The notes under the pieces were generated by a model. The model had not been told where the DNA came from and did not search any database. It was given only the letters and a program-made list of their open reading frames with translations. This document shows, piece after piece, positions 36,685-47,395 of a stretch of DNA of 64,000 nt. This DNA is from Oscheius dolichura (Eukaryota; Nematoda; Chromadorea; Rhabditida; Rhabditidae): assembly GCA_932521035.1 (NCBI GenBank), contig OW051495.1:620001-684000 (forward strand). The letters are read 5' to 3'. Every line of letters begins with the position of its first letter. The stretch's first letter is position 1. A program made the position numbers and the translations under genes.

Positions 36685-36830
36685 CTAGTATGCCTCCGGC
36701 GGCCTTTGACCGCGTTGGGATTAGTTTATATCGGTCGAAAGAGATTTGACAGTCGAATAAGATCGGACGGTCGAAACTTTCTGCTTCTCTCTCATCTGAC
36801 CTGTTAATCCGTACAGACGTACTGTCACTG
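36685..36830 (-). mobile_element. mini-Helitron copy 4, truncated
   Basis: The reverse complement ends GGCATACTAG|T, preceded by the hairpin GCGGTC-AAA-GGCCGC with one mismatch. The segments GACAGTCGAATAAG and CTCATCTGACCTG match the internal part of the other copies. The 5' TC end is missing. Confidence 0.6.
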
Positions 36831-37489
36831 AAACAAAAATTCCCCATCTTCACAACATCAGTAAAAAAAACGGTGACATCTCCCACTGATGGTTCAAATT
36901 AAAAATAATGGTAGGCGAAAAGAAAGGGAGAAAAAGTGAGCCACACGAGAAAAGATCAAGAAATTTGAAATGAAATGGCGTCTTCCACACACTCATTTTT
37001 CTGATTTTTTTTATGTACAGTTCCTGAAAAATAAAATTTCCAACAATCGTACTTTCGATTACCAGCCTCAAAAGGTTGAAATTTTGGTTCAAAATAGAAA
37101 TAAGGGAGTGCAGAGCAAACGGCGAGGAAAGAATAATCCATATTATCAAACATTTTTCATTTTCCTTACATTTCTTATCTACTATCACTGAAACAAACGT
37201 TTGACCCACTCGAATTCAATCGAATTTCAAATATCAGTCAAAAACTGTGAAGTCTTCCTGTCCCTGTATGGTTCAAATTAAAAATAAGTGGGAGAAGAAC
37301 AAATGAAGAGGGAAAAAGTCATCCTCAAGTGGAAAGAGCAAGAAATTTGGGTGCAAACGCCATTTTCACAATATTACCCATCTTCCTGATTTTTTTAATG
37401 TACTGCCGCTGAAACATTTAATCTTGCGATGGACGTTATGCTGAAGCCCTCCCTCTATCCCCGGCTAAAATGATCGTTGTCTTTTCCAC

Positions 37490-37570
37490 AAATGGAGGTC
37501 AAGCAGGTTCGAACGTGGAACAAGTCTCTTTAGCGGGCACATTAGCCTCATAGCCGGGACCGGTAGATGA
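37490..37570 (-). repeat. tRNA-like relic
   Basis: The minus strand has a B-box-like CACGTTCGAACCTG downstream of GGCTATGAGGCTAATG, with spacing like a tRNA, but no paired acceptor stem. It is probably a tRNA-derived repeat fragment. Confidence 0.25.
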
Positions 37571-39220
37571 TTATTTTGCACAATCAAATTTCTAAATATA
37601 GACGGGGAATATAGTCGTCCTGGTGCATAAAAAGTCTAAAAAGTGGGCCTAAAATTCCCCCCTTTCCTACAATTTATATCTACCTTCCCGGTTGATTTTC
37701 ACCTTCTTCTTCTTCTCCCCCAACTCCCGTCTCTCGCCCGTCAAAACTGGTCCCGTTACACGCTTATAAAAATTAGCCATTTCCTTTCGGGAGTATTAAA
37801 AGAGGAATCACCAGTCTGAATTGAGTCTTCAGGTTCGGCGGAAGGACAATCCTGACTCTTGGTCTTTGGGCTCTCTCTCATCTTCTCTCCTTCTGCCCGC
37901 CTCCTCCTCTTCTACCTGCTTCCCGATTCCTTTTTCTAAAAAATTAGAAGCCCTTTTCGGTGTTCTAATTGTCCTGAACTGGCTGTATATCTTCCAGGCT
38001 CTTTTTCAAATCTTTTCTAAGATCTAGCTAACGAAGTGAATGAGAACGACTCATAGAGGGTATACCGTAAAAATAACAGCGGCGAAAACTAAGAACTACC
38101 CAGAAAACATTGAAAATTTAGTATCAAACCAAGCAAGATTATAATAGTAAAAATGGCAGAGTGTCAAATGATATAAGCCTGTTGAAGCATCATAATATCC
38201 TTTTTCCTCGTTTGTCTATCTGAGAATGCCCCTCATTACCAGCACCGTTCGTCTAACTAATACCAAACCCTATATAGATCTATTTTTATTTGATTACTGA
38301 AAGATTATTCAATTTTGATCCCCTCTGTCGGTATTATGTTCTTTTCTTGAGAAAATTGCTCCACTGCAACGATAAAAATACTGTTCTCAATCGCTGTATT
38401 GATAATTACAAGTTCTGATAGATGGTAATTGAAAGACAGTAGCCTCTTTTTTCTAGAAAGAGGTTTATCAGTGTTCCAGGTTACTGCAACCAATATTTGT
38501 ATGCCCTAGAGCTCTCTTTATTACCTATTTCGAAGCTATTTATCAGAACTTCCCCACAAACTTGTTTATGTCGGCTAATTGAAACTGAAATTTATATTAC
38601 AAATTTGGAAAAAAAAGCGCAGTTCCTCTAGGGAAACAAGCTCAAATGGTGAACGTTGAACTGTAATAATAACTAAAGTTTTCATTTTCTGTTTACTCCG
38701 AAGCTTTTTTCTAGTGGGAAATATATACGGGCCTATACTTATAAGCTATTCGAAGAAAAACAAAATTTGATGCCCTTTCCGAGCAAAAAAACTTTGACCT
38801 ATCCATTACTCGACAAATTACTAAAATTACTAAAGAGGAAACTTATAGAGAGCTATTGAAACATAGCGTTTTCCTTCAAAAATGGTTCTAATTTATTCCG
38901 AAACTAGTTATTGAATTTAGCAAATCTCCCACAGTTTCTAGGAATATTTATCAGCCATAAAGCCAGAAAAGACATTTCTCAAGCTTGCTGATTACTGAAA
39001 CGTCCAGGAGACCTCTAGAGAGAACCAGAAGTTCGTTAATATTGTTACATGGCTAGAATGTCGACTACTCAAAAACTAGCTATAGACACCCTGATTTATA
39101 CTTGAAAAGATTGAGTGCAGATCCAATCTGGAAATAGATATGGACCCAGTGAAGCATTAATTATTCACTGTCCTTCTAATTCTACCCCCAAAGATCATTT
39201 TTTCTGATCAAAATATCGAC
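37570..39220. other. intergenic, no gene recognised
   Basis: This is AT-rich DNA. A pyrimidine-rich stretch at 37670-38030 carries a Ser- and Leu-rich open frame without a good start or splice site. Several CTTTCTAG/AGAAACTTATAG-like phrases recur between 38500 and 39060, suggesting old repeats. Nothing firm is seen. Confidence 0.4.
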
Positions 39221-39224
39221 CTCT

Positions 39225-39419
39225 ATGGAGGGGGGCTTTCTCGGGCATCTCTTCGTCCTTCTAGTGTTCCAATTGGCCGTATTGGAACAGATCCACTTGA
39301 CACTCAACCAGGGCAATATTGCCGACCCTCTTATTCATCAAAATGACTGGAAAAGGCGGCCGAAAATCAAAAGATTCTCTGACATTTTACCCAGTATTTC
39401 TAAATTTTTAATGTTTTGA
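39225..39419 (+). CDS. candidate 64-residue secreted peptide precursor
   Basis: The ATG-initiated frame begins MEGGFLGHLFVLLVFQLAVL, a plausible signal peptide. It continues with a hydrophilic linker, then WKRRPKIKRFSDILPSISKF and LMF before TGA. The KRR and KR sites are prohormone-type cleavage sites that would release a short amphipathic C-terminal peptide. It lies about 85 bp before the first C6-domain gene on the same strand. No splice support is visible, so a chance frame is possible. Confidence 0.35.
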   Translation: MEGGFLGHLFVLLVFQLAVLEQIHLTLNQGNIADPLIHQNDWKRRPKIKRFSDILPSISKFLMF

Positions 39420-39504
39420 TCTTCTTATATTTATATTTTCCTATTTGCTTGTCTTCATTAGCTCGATAAGATGATCGTAACAAATAACCAAAATATGTGC
39501 AGAA

Positions 39505-41094
39505 ATGCGATTATTGGTGATTCTCTCCATGCTACAGAGGTATGCCTCTTCTTGTGCTGCTACATCCGGCGTCACGACCACTACCACAGCACCGACGATT
39601 ACGACAACGACAGTGGCCGGGGTTACAACGACAACCAGCACGACGACGTCAGCGACGACTACCACTGCAGCAACCGGTAAGGGAGGGGGGACTGTCTAGG
39701 GATGAAATACGGCTTGGCCCCTTCCATAGTCCGATCCCCCACACTCGTAAAGTCTCGGCAGGAAAGCGTTATAAAGGCGTCCCAGCTTTGTAACAGTTTT
39801 GAATAAAGATGATTCTGCTACCGAGACTTTACGGGTGCAGGGGATCGGATTAGCGAGAACTGGAACAGGGGGAAATACTTTCCCGAACCTGGAAAATCAC
39901 GAAATACCCGGGCTAAATTGATTATTATGGGCTCATTGTAAGCTAGCGTTTCCTCTTCTTCTTTGGGAATAATGAATACCCTCCAAAACAATAAAAATCC
40001 CATATTTTCAGGTAGTTGTAGCAGTTGTACAGCCAATCAGATCGTTTTCTCCCCGGAAATTCCCAATACGGACCAGAATATCGACGCGATGGGGGGGTGA
40101 GTCTTTTGAAATTTCTGTTTTTTGTTTGAAACATAACAGCTGGCGAACATCGAGGGAAAACGATTGTCTTCAATATAAGCGTTACACGAAACAGGAAATG
40201 TTTCATCTAGTCGTTAAAATAGTCGGTTATGAGGTCTAGGCAATGTAATGCAGCGAACTGAACTATTCTAATTTTGTTTGGAAATAAGAGGGTCTATTTT
40301 CTGCGTAATCATCAAAGGGAAACCTTCCGACAGTCTAATGCCCGTTTCGCGAGTATTTCGCTTTCGGAGGGGTGCAAAAAGCGCAAAGAGCGCAAAGGCC
40401 AGATAGCGCAAAATTGGGCTGGATTCTTTGATAGAGGATTTCAATTAGAAGAGAAGACTTCGGTTAGGGACTAAATTAGTGGAAGGCGCCATTCTTGAAT
40501 TATAAAGGACGCAATTTCGTGGTTTTCGAAGGGACGACGAAACTTAGCCCATTTTTTGAAGGAAACAGTCGCTCAGGACGATATTCTCGCGAAAAAACGA
40601 TCGACTCAAGGTGTTTTTTTGGTCCAAGGACTATATTTTAGGTGCCTATGGTTTGCCAATAGTCAAAAATGGCGAATTTCAAAAAAAAAAATCGTTGGCT
40701 CAATGTCAATTTTTTTTAATAGAAGTACAAACAGCGATCTATTGTTAAAATTGAAAAATTGATCGGCTTTATGAAACCCCAAAAACATTAGAAAAAAATA
40801 ACGTTTATCTCCTATTTCAGACCGATAATGACGAATCCGATGACTGGTTGTGTCACGATCAACGCAATTTGCACGGCAGCGGCTGGTCAGATCGCTTTTA
40901 TGCAGTTTAATGGCAACGAAGGCGGGCCGCTTGAAAACAACGGAATGACCCAGGTAATTAGAAGATTCTAATAGACAAAACTCTGCCTATTTTTATAGAC
41001 AGTAAGCGCCCCGTTGATGTGTGTCAACGGACAGTGGTTCTATGACGTCCGGGCTGTCAACGAAGTCAACTGCTCGGGAGCTACTCCTGGCTAA
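39505..41094 (+). CDS. C6-domain secreted protein with Thr-rich linker, gene A
   Basis: Four exons, 39505-39676, 40012-40096, 40821-40953 and 40999-41094, join to 161 residues. A signal-like start (MRLLVILSMLQRYASSCAAT) leads to about 35 residues of almost pure Thr/Ala/Val, a likely O-glycosylated stalk. Then comes the nematode C6 domain: GSCSSCTANQIVF, DPMTGCVTINAIC-like spacing (here NPMTGCVTINAICTA), IAFMQFNGNEGG and the final APLMCVNGQWFYDV. Such DUF281/C6 proteins are secreted and of unknown function. The start is two bases after a CAG acceptor. Intron 1 contains a hairpin MITE. Exon phases match gene B exactly. Confidence 0.85.
39727..39853. mobile_element. hairpin MITE copy 3 (longest inverted ends)
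   Basis: The inverted ends extend about 33 bp here: AGTCCGATCCCC...GTAAAGTCTCGG at the left and CCGAGACTTTACGGGTGC...GGGGATCGGATTA at the right. The internal part contains GCTTTGTAACAGTTTTGAAT. It lies in intron 1 of C6 gene A. Confidence 0.7.
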
Positions 41095-42762
41095 GGAGTA
41101 TCAACGGAGGAAAAGGAAAAATACTGGTTTTTTGGCGTTTTTGTTAATAAATTTATACTTTTCCATCTTGAGAAGCACCTGTATTACTAGAGGAACCATA
41201 TGAAGACAGATATAGCCCAAATGAAACGCGGAAAGATAGAAATTTCAAAAAATCATTGATTGCAAGAGTTTCAATTGGAGTAAACTCTTCAAATGGATAA
41301 TATTCTTTGGATTTTGAGGTTATTAGAAGAAAATCAGTCATAAAATAGGAGAAATAGGGGCGTTATTGGATTTATAGCAGGGAATTTACCCATTCTCTTC
41401 GCTATCTAGTTTCATTTTTCACCCTTGGCGTGTAAGAAAATATAAGGGAATTAGAGAAAGCATAAATGGGATGGCTGAAGCGTGCAAGACAAAAATATCG
41501 TTACTACTGGAACAAGTATTAGCAAAAACGCCCTAAATGAATAAACTGGGAAACTAAAAGGAAATAGGGAGGATCTTTATTTTCGTCAAAATTACTGTAA
41601 ATCTGCTAATTATTCATCCTTTTTATCAATTTATTGTTTACCCAAGCGAATGCGAGAGACAGAATGCGGCTAAGATTTTTGCGGAAACTTTATAGTTCCG
41701 GTGAAATATAAAATTCAAGAATGGAGTGAACTGGACAATTTGAGGATAGGAGTATGACAATTGGAATATTCAAACACTTAATGAGTGAAAAATACTGGTT
41801 CTTATGGAGTTTTTACTAATCAATGTATTCATCTCTTTATTCAAACAATCAGTCAATTTCCGACTGCCATAACGTACAAATAGGGAACATAAAAGAGCCG
41901 GCTGAAACTTGCCATGATCAAATATCGGTGTTTTTGGATATTTCAACCTGGAAAAACTCTTCAAACTGATAATATTACTGGATTTTTGGGTAGAATCAAC
42001 CAAAAAGACAGGGAACTACAAGTTTTCATGGATTTTTACCAGTAAAATTACACATTCTTTTCATAAAATTGCGTCATATCAACCGAGCACGAGTAGCAAA
42101 ATAAAGGGGGTTTCGGCAATATAAATGGAAAAGTTGAAACGCACCAAGAAACAATTTTGAGTTTGATTTTTTCGGACCCATGGGAGGAATCAAAAACCTT
42201 TCAAGAGATGAATATAAAAAGAGTCATAGAAACTTTAAAAAAATTTGACTGCCATTTTCTTTTCCTCCTCAAAAACTACCGTATACCTTCTTATCCTCCA
42301 GTTACAAATTCCAGTTTTTTTAGTGAAAATACGGTAGCGTCATAGTACTGTAGCATCCTATCCTCAAAAATTCCTTGTTCCAGTAGAATGGTAAATAAAA
42401 AATGGAAAGATATTGAATAATCCAGAGGAGGAAGAATTGACGGATGTGCAAGAATGATCAAAGGTTCCCTCCGAGGGAGGAGCAGCCGGGGACTACCCGA
42501 CCATCTGAACACGTTGAATAGGCACTTAATCACTTGACTCCCCTCTAACCTTTATAAATCTCCCTCGGCGAGGAGTCGGCCCGGTCCTTTAATCAAAACG
42601 GAGGCATAGCTAACCTACATTCACCCTACAACCGCCGTCCAGCGGCTAATTTTCTACTTCTCTATCTCCATTTTTCCACTTTTCATCTTCCCTTCATAAT
42701 TTGGCAGATTACGTGTTACTACTATTCATTCCTCTTGCTAATTGAAATTAAAATTTCCAGCG
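41095..42762. other. intergenic between the C6 genes
   Basis: No exon is seen. The final 200 bp is GC-richer and holds TATAAATCTCCCTCGGCGAG (from about 42553), a possible TATA-containing core promoter for gene B. An acceptor TTTCCAG ends at 42760, just before its ATG. Confidence 0.35.
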
Positions 42763-44286
42763 ATGCGATTAATCCTGCCCCTTGTTCTAATGTACCGGTA
42801 TGCCGAAAGCTGTGCCGCTACCTCGTCGACGATAACAACAACCACAGTTAGCAGCGATCTAACGACAACGACCACCCTGGCCAGTGATACGACAACGACA
42901 ACATTGGCTACGGATACAACGGCCACCTCGACAACATCTACCACTTCAACGACGACAACTACGACTATTGGTAGGTTGGACATGGAAAAGAATACGCAAT
43001 CGATCATTTCTAAACCAAAGAAGGCGCCTTTATTCATTGGGTAAAACAGTAGGAACTATAATCCGTTTCCAACGGATATTCCATGGATACAAATTTGGCG
43101 GCGCGTTTTCGCTATGGGACCATGCCTGAAAGCTTCCTGGTCCCGAAGCGGAGAGGTTTTTCTGAAGAATATCCGTTGGAAATGGACTATACTAACAGGA
43201 AAAAGCGGCCCATTTTCTTGGTCATTTCTGAATTATTTTTGAGAAATACAAAAACCAACTTGTTCATGTTTCCAATCTGGATCTTATAGTTATCATTTCA
43301 GCGGCTAACCACTGAAATTTTACGATGCAGGATTGAAAAATGATTCTATCAATGTTTTTACACTATTACAAACTTTTTTGGAGTTATTAGCTCTCGAAAT
43401 TCAGCTGAGAATGATGGGCATAAAAAGTTATACTAATTCGTTTTTGAATGGCTAAAATTGGTTCAGAAATGGATGAGATCAAATAACGACCGGTTTGTCA
43501 AAAAATAGCACGCCGCTTTGAGTAGTCCGTATTTCCGCACCCGTACTGTCTCGGCAGCTAAAAATATAAGGAGCTTGACAAAAATAGTACACAAGCTGGG
43601 CTGCTGGCATCATACGGATGGAGAATTTCGGGCAAAGAGACATTGGGAAACGATTCTTGATAGGCTTTCTAATAGTCTCCCCAAAACACAATGAGCCATA
43701 TTTTCAGGTAGTTGTAGCAGTTGTACAGCCAATCAGATCGTTTTCTCCTCGGCAATTCCCAATACGGATCAGAATATCGACGCGATGATGGGGTGAGTCT
43801 TTCTGAATTTCAAGTATTTTCATCGAAACCAGACCTCCGTCGAATTAGGAAGAAGTGAATGTCATCCATTTATGGTTTGGCTGAAATAAAAAAATGTTTT
43901 GCTAATTCGATAAAAGAATCTGTTACTGGGGCATTATTCAATTGGAAGTAGCTATATTAGAATGTTTATAAACCCCGTAAAACACTAAAAAACTAACCTT
44001 TCCCCATATTTCAGAGCGATAATGACGGATCCCACTACGGGCTGCGTTACCATCAATGCCATCTGCGCTGCAGCGACGGGTCAGATCGCCTTTATGCAGT
44101 TTAATGGCAACGAAGGCGGGCCGCGTGAAAACGAAGGATTGACCCAGGTAATTCCCGGTTAAAATAGCTGAAAATCGGGAATTTTTATAGACAGTAACAG
44201 CCCCATTGATGTGTGTCAACGGGCAGTGGTACTATGATGTTCGAGCGATCAATGAAGTCAACTGCTCGGCGTATGATCAAGATTAG
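42763..44286 (+). CDS. C6-domain secreted protein with Thr-rich linker, gene B
   Basis: Four exons, 42763-42970, 43708-43792, 44015-44147 and 44191-44286, join to 173 residues. It has the same architecture as gene A: a signal-like start (MRLILPLVLMYRYAESCAAT), a longer Thr/Ser stalk, then GSCSSCTANQIVFSSAIPNT, DPTTGCVTINAICAAATGQI and APLMCVNGQWYYDV. Exons 2 to 4 have exactly the lengths of gene A (85, 133 and 96 bp), so the two are a recent tandem duplicate. The stalk exon is where they differ most. The ATG follows a TTTCCAG acceptor by two bases. Confidence 0.85.
43049..43195. mobile_element. MITE-like inverted-repeat element in intron 1 of gene B
   Basis: The outer inverted ends are TATAATCCGTTTCCAACGGA and the complement of TATCCGTTGGAAATGGACTA, about 26 bp each and flanked by TA. 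A second nested hairpin (CGCTATGGGACCA with TCCTGGTCCCGAAGCG) lies inside. The element is about 145 bp with no coding capacity. Confidence 0.6.
43515..43562. mobile_element. hairpin MITE relic (one arm)
   Basis: AGTAGTCC, then GCACCCGTACTGTCTCGGCAG, matches the left end of the hairpin MITE at 39727. The right arm is gone. It sits in the same intron of gene B as the intact copy in gene A. Confidence 0.55.
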
Positions 44287-44482
44287 ATGAAAGAGAAAAT
44301 GAAGAGAAATTATGGCTTTCTTGGAGTTTTTTATAATAAATTCTGTTTCCTAATGGAAATAAGAATCTTGGGAAGCATAAATTAGTCCGCTATAGGCTGC
44401 GAACTTGGAGCTTCTCCACCATCCTCCTTTTTTCACATTTTTCAAACTAATCGTATATCTCCAGTTTTTATAATATTTATTG

Positions 44483-47395
44483 CTAGACATGAACATATAA
44501 TTGTCTAAACTGAGGTTGAACAAGATTATCCGAACTGTTGCTGGCAATATTTTCAATAGAAACAGCTGTTTCAATGGTGGACGAGACACTGGGACGGGGC
44601 TCGTGTACTTCTTCTGTTCTTCTCATTGACTGCAGGAATTTCTGCTGTTCCTGTACGTCTTCATAAGATGGGGGAAGGGAAACGGTGTCCTGAAATAGGG
44701 GGAGATTTTACAGTTTAATTTTACAGTTCCAATGAAACCTTTTATATTTCTTTTTTTCGAATGTGGCTGTGGAATTATCGTAAGCGCGCTCTATTCTACG
44801 CTATGCAGATTACAGTCTCTACCTTCTTTTTTTCCCAGTGGTATTACTGTAATGATTTGCTACAGTAACATAAAAAGAAGTAAAGAATACGGTAAGAGAA
44901 AAGGCGACAATAAATGAAAACTTTACAGCTTTCAACGGTTGTCCGAAAATACTTGAACTCGTTCTTCCCCCTATTTTCTAAATCCTACCCTAATAATGGG
45001 CAGATGTCTGTGTGTCTGTCTGTCCGTCAGACCTGTCGTTTGTGTAGATGGACAGGTCAAATGAGAGAGCAGCAGAAAGTTTTGACCGTCAGATTATTAT
45101 CCGACTGCCAAATCTTTTTCGACAAGAAAATAACTAGAACAGCGCTTGGGGAAGGGGAGTCGGCGCTGTCGACTGTTTTTCCACCGAGTTGTTCACCCCA
45201 GCGCCGTCGAAGACGGCCGGAGACATGCTTGTAGAATAAATAAAACGATCTCATGCGTTTAGTCAGAGTTAGACGTTTTCTGACTTCTCTTATTGCTAAA
45301 AACTGCCCACCTCTTCGCCCTTCCCTGTCCTTATCCGTCTTCTCAATTCCCTCTCGGTTAAATGTTTCAATCCCGCCTTGTAGATGGCTTGCATAATACA
45401 GAAATAGAGTGCAATCAGGAGAACAGCCAAGACTCCAGCCAGAGCGAAGCAGAAGGCCAAATACTGAAAATAATACAAATCTCCATATGAACGAATATCA
45501 TTTGCTACTGCTTCAATTCGGCTTTATATCTAGTTTGAATAGTTGAAAAGTAATTCAGGACTGTTCGAATTGAAAATTTGCTTTTTTGTTCAAGTTTAGT
45601 GTATTTTCTTTATAAAACAAACATGTCATTTTTTTTACTAATTTTCACCCCAAAACAATAATTCTTGGTCTCGAATACTCTAAAATGTATTGTTCTTACC
45701 CAAAATCGCCGTTCCAGTGACCTTCCTTTCTCTTCTTCGATTATTTCTTTAAAATCCGAGGAGACTATGCCCAATCTTCCATTTCCGTCGTATTCTCGAC
45801 TCTCTTCTGAGTCTTTTTTCACCGGAAGTGGCGATATTCTAATTGTTCCGATCCTGAAAATCTTCTTGTACCTTTGAATATCGAAAATACGCTTAAAATC
45901 CACTTTACGGCTTGTAAACAGTGCGCGTGTGCTTTTCAAGAGAGCCTGTCCGTTGTTTACAGGCGGCACTTCGATTTTTCCAGGTAAATATATTTTTGCA
46001 CCTTGTAAACAGCGAGCAACCTATTCTAGAGTCCGTTGAACGCTGTTTTCAAGCGTTATTTAGCCATTTTTAAAGGGAAAACTACCTCATGGGAAGAGGA
46101 TTGACGGTCTGTTCACATCTATTCCCTTGGTAGCCGATAAAACAGAGACAGACCTAAAACGGCCGGCTTCAATTTTTTGAAACAGTGCCAAACATCAATT
46201 TCTCTATCAGCCGTGATAGCACAGCGTGTTTGGGTCGACGATTCGAAGGCCCTCGGCGGTTCGGTACAGTTGATGGCAAAGGGACGGCCACTGATACAGC
46301 GGAAGACCCTCTCACAATAGCGACCGTAGTAGCCGACGTTGCAGACACATCTGCAAGAAGACCATATGATGATTTTGAAGAATTTAGTAGGGACTGTGAA
46401 ACTCGAGAAAACATGTCCATTTCTCGAAATTTTGAGACATTTGATGATTTCTTTTCCATTTTTTTCGGGAGCTGAAGCATCTAATTGGGGAACGCTGAGA
46501 ATTAGTAAAATGACAAAAAGAGTAAAAATAATTTCCCCATAATTTTAGTAGGCAGCGTAAAACAACCAAAACGTGCGTCGATTATCCCAAATGTTCAACT
46601 TTCTACTTTTGTTCACCTACATTATTAGACAGTATCTTTTCCAATAACTACGAGAATTAGTAGGATTACCGGAACATAAAAACATTTGCTCTAGCTTTAC
46701 CATAGGATCAATCCGACCAATGAGGTTTACAATTCACAAAGACTAATTAAACCTTTTCCAAAGCTTCAAAAAGTTCAAAAACTCAAAAATATTACGTAAC
46801 CAGTATGCCTCCGGCGGCCTTTGGCCGCGTTTGGATTACAAATTTGACAGTCGAAAAAGAATTGGCCGTCGAAAAAGGTCAAACGGTCGAAACTTTCTGC
46901 TTTTCTCTCATTTGACCTGTCAATCCGTACAGACGACAGGTCTTGCAGACAGACAGAGATCTGCCTATTATTAGGGTAGGATTTTCCAGGAAAATATGGA
47001 ATTTCTCCTTTTTTTTTTGCTTTGGAAATTATATAAAATCGCCAAAAAAAGACGGCCAGCATTTTTTTGTATTTAGCCTATCCTTTTCGTCGTATTTTTA
47101 CCATTTCACTGGCTCTTCATCATTCAAACAGCTTACTAAACTCTTCCGCGAATATAATGCCGTGGTGAAACCTACTTTTCATAAGCTGCTCCATGAATAA
47201 CTTTCTCAAACGTGGTAAACTCTCGTAAAGTTCCTTCCGGATCACATAGGGAGCCTTTCTGTAGTTCTGAAACACATTCAATACTTTTATTCTCTCTGCT
47301 ATTAGTATAAAATTGCTAAAAAGTCCCTTACCCGCTATCGTAAAGCCAAAAAAAGAGCTGTAAAGTGATAACAACGTCACAGATAGGGTCCTCAT
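44483..47395 (-). CDS. single-pass membrane protein with EGF-like segment
   Basis: Secure exons are complement(44483-44689, 45311-45463, 46194-46350). They encode CVCNVGYYGRYCERVF (second half of an EGF-like repeat), a further Cys-containing stretch, a transmembrane helix (LAFCFALAGVLAVLLIALYF) and a basic stop-transfer tail. The cytoplasmic region contains LPPSYEDVQEQQKF; PPSY resembles a WW- or sorting-type motif. Upstream, complement(47332-47395) and complement(47176-47266) encode a signal peptide (MRTLSVTLLSLYSSFFGFTI) joined to ELQKGSLCDPEGTLRE after a trans-splice-type acceptor. A part at about 46372-46460 lies between. Its junction to the EGF exon does not close in frame with the sites I can see, so the 5' half may be a separate gene. 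Helitrons lie in two introns. Confidence 0.5.
44983..45231 (+). mobile_element. mini-Helitron copy 2 (249 bp)
   Basis: It starts A|TCCTACCCTAATAATGGG and ends ACATGCTTG|T, with the hairpin GCCGTC-GAA-GACGGC. It is closely similar to copy 1 along its whole length, including CAGCGCTTGGGGAAGGGGAG. It lies in the last intron of the EGF-like membrane protein gene, antisense to it. Confidence 0.75.
46800..46981 (-). mobile_element. mini-Helitron copy 3 (182 bp)
   Basis: The reverse complement starts A|TCCTACCCTAATAAT and ends GGCATACTGG|T, with a perfect GCGGCC-AAA-GGCCGC hairpin 10 bases before CTGG. Both ends are intact. The middle is shorter than in copies 1 and 2, lacking the CAGCGCTTGGGG segment. 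Confidence 0.75.

Larger units (their letters stand above)
34560..37450. repeat. scattered degenerate units of an intergenic repeat
   Basis: The phrase CACTGAAACAAACATTT or a variant, then TATCAGTC, TTCAAATTAAAAATAA and CAAGAAATTTGG, recurs near 34715, 36825 and 37187, with a weaker copy near 34597. The units are probably one degenerate tandem array interrupted by the inverted-repeat structure at 34993-36683. An open frame at 34559-34936 runs through one unit and is likely fortuitous. Confidence 0.4.

Noticed and set aside
45610-45969. 119-codon minus-strand frame with a plausible charged composition
   Set aside because: It lies inside an intron of the EGF-like gene, begins at a GTG without an acceptor and ends before the transmembrane exon. 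It could be an alternative exon but nothing in the sequence supports that.
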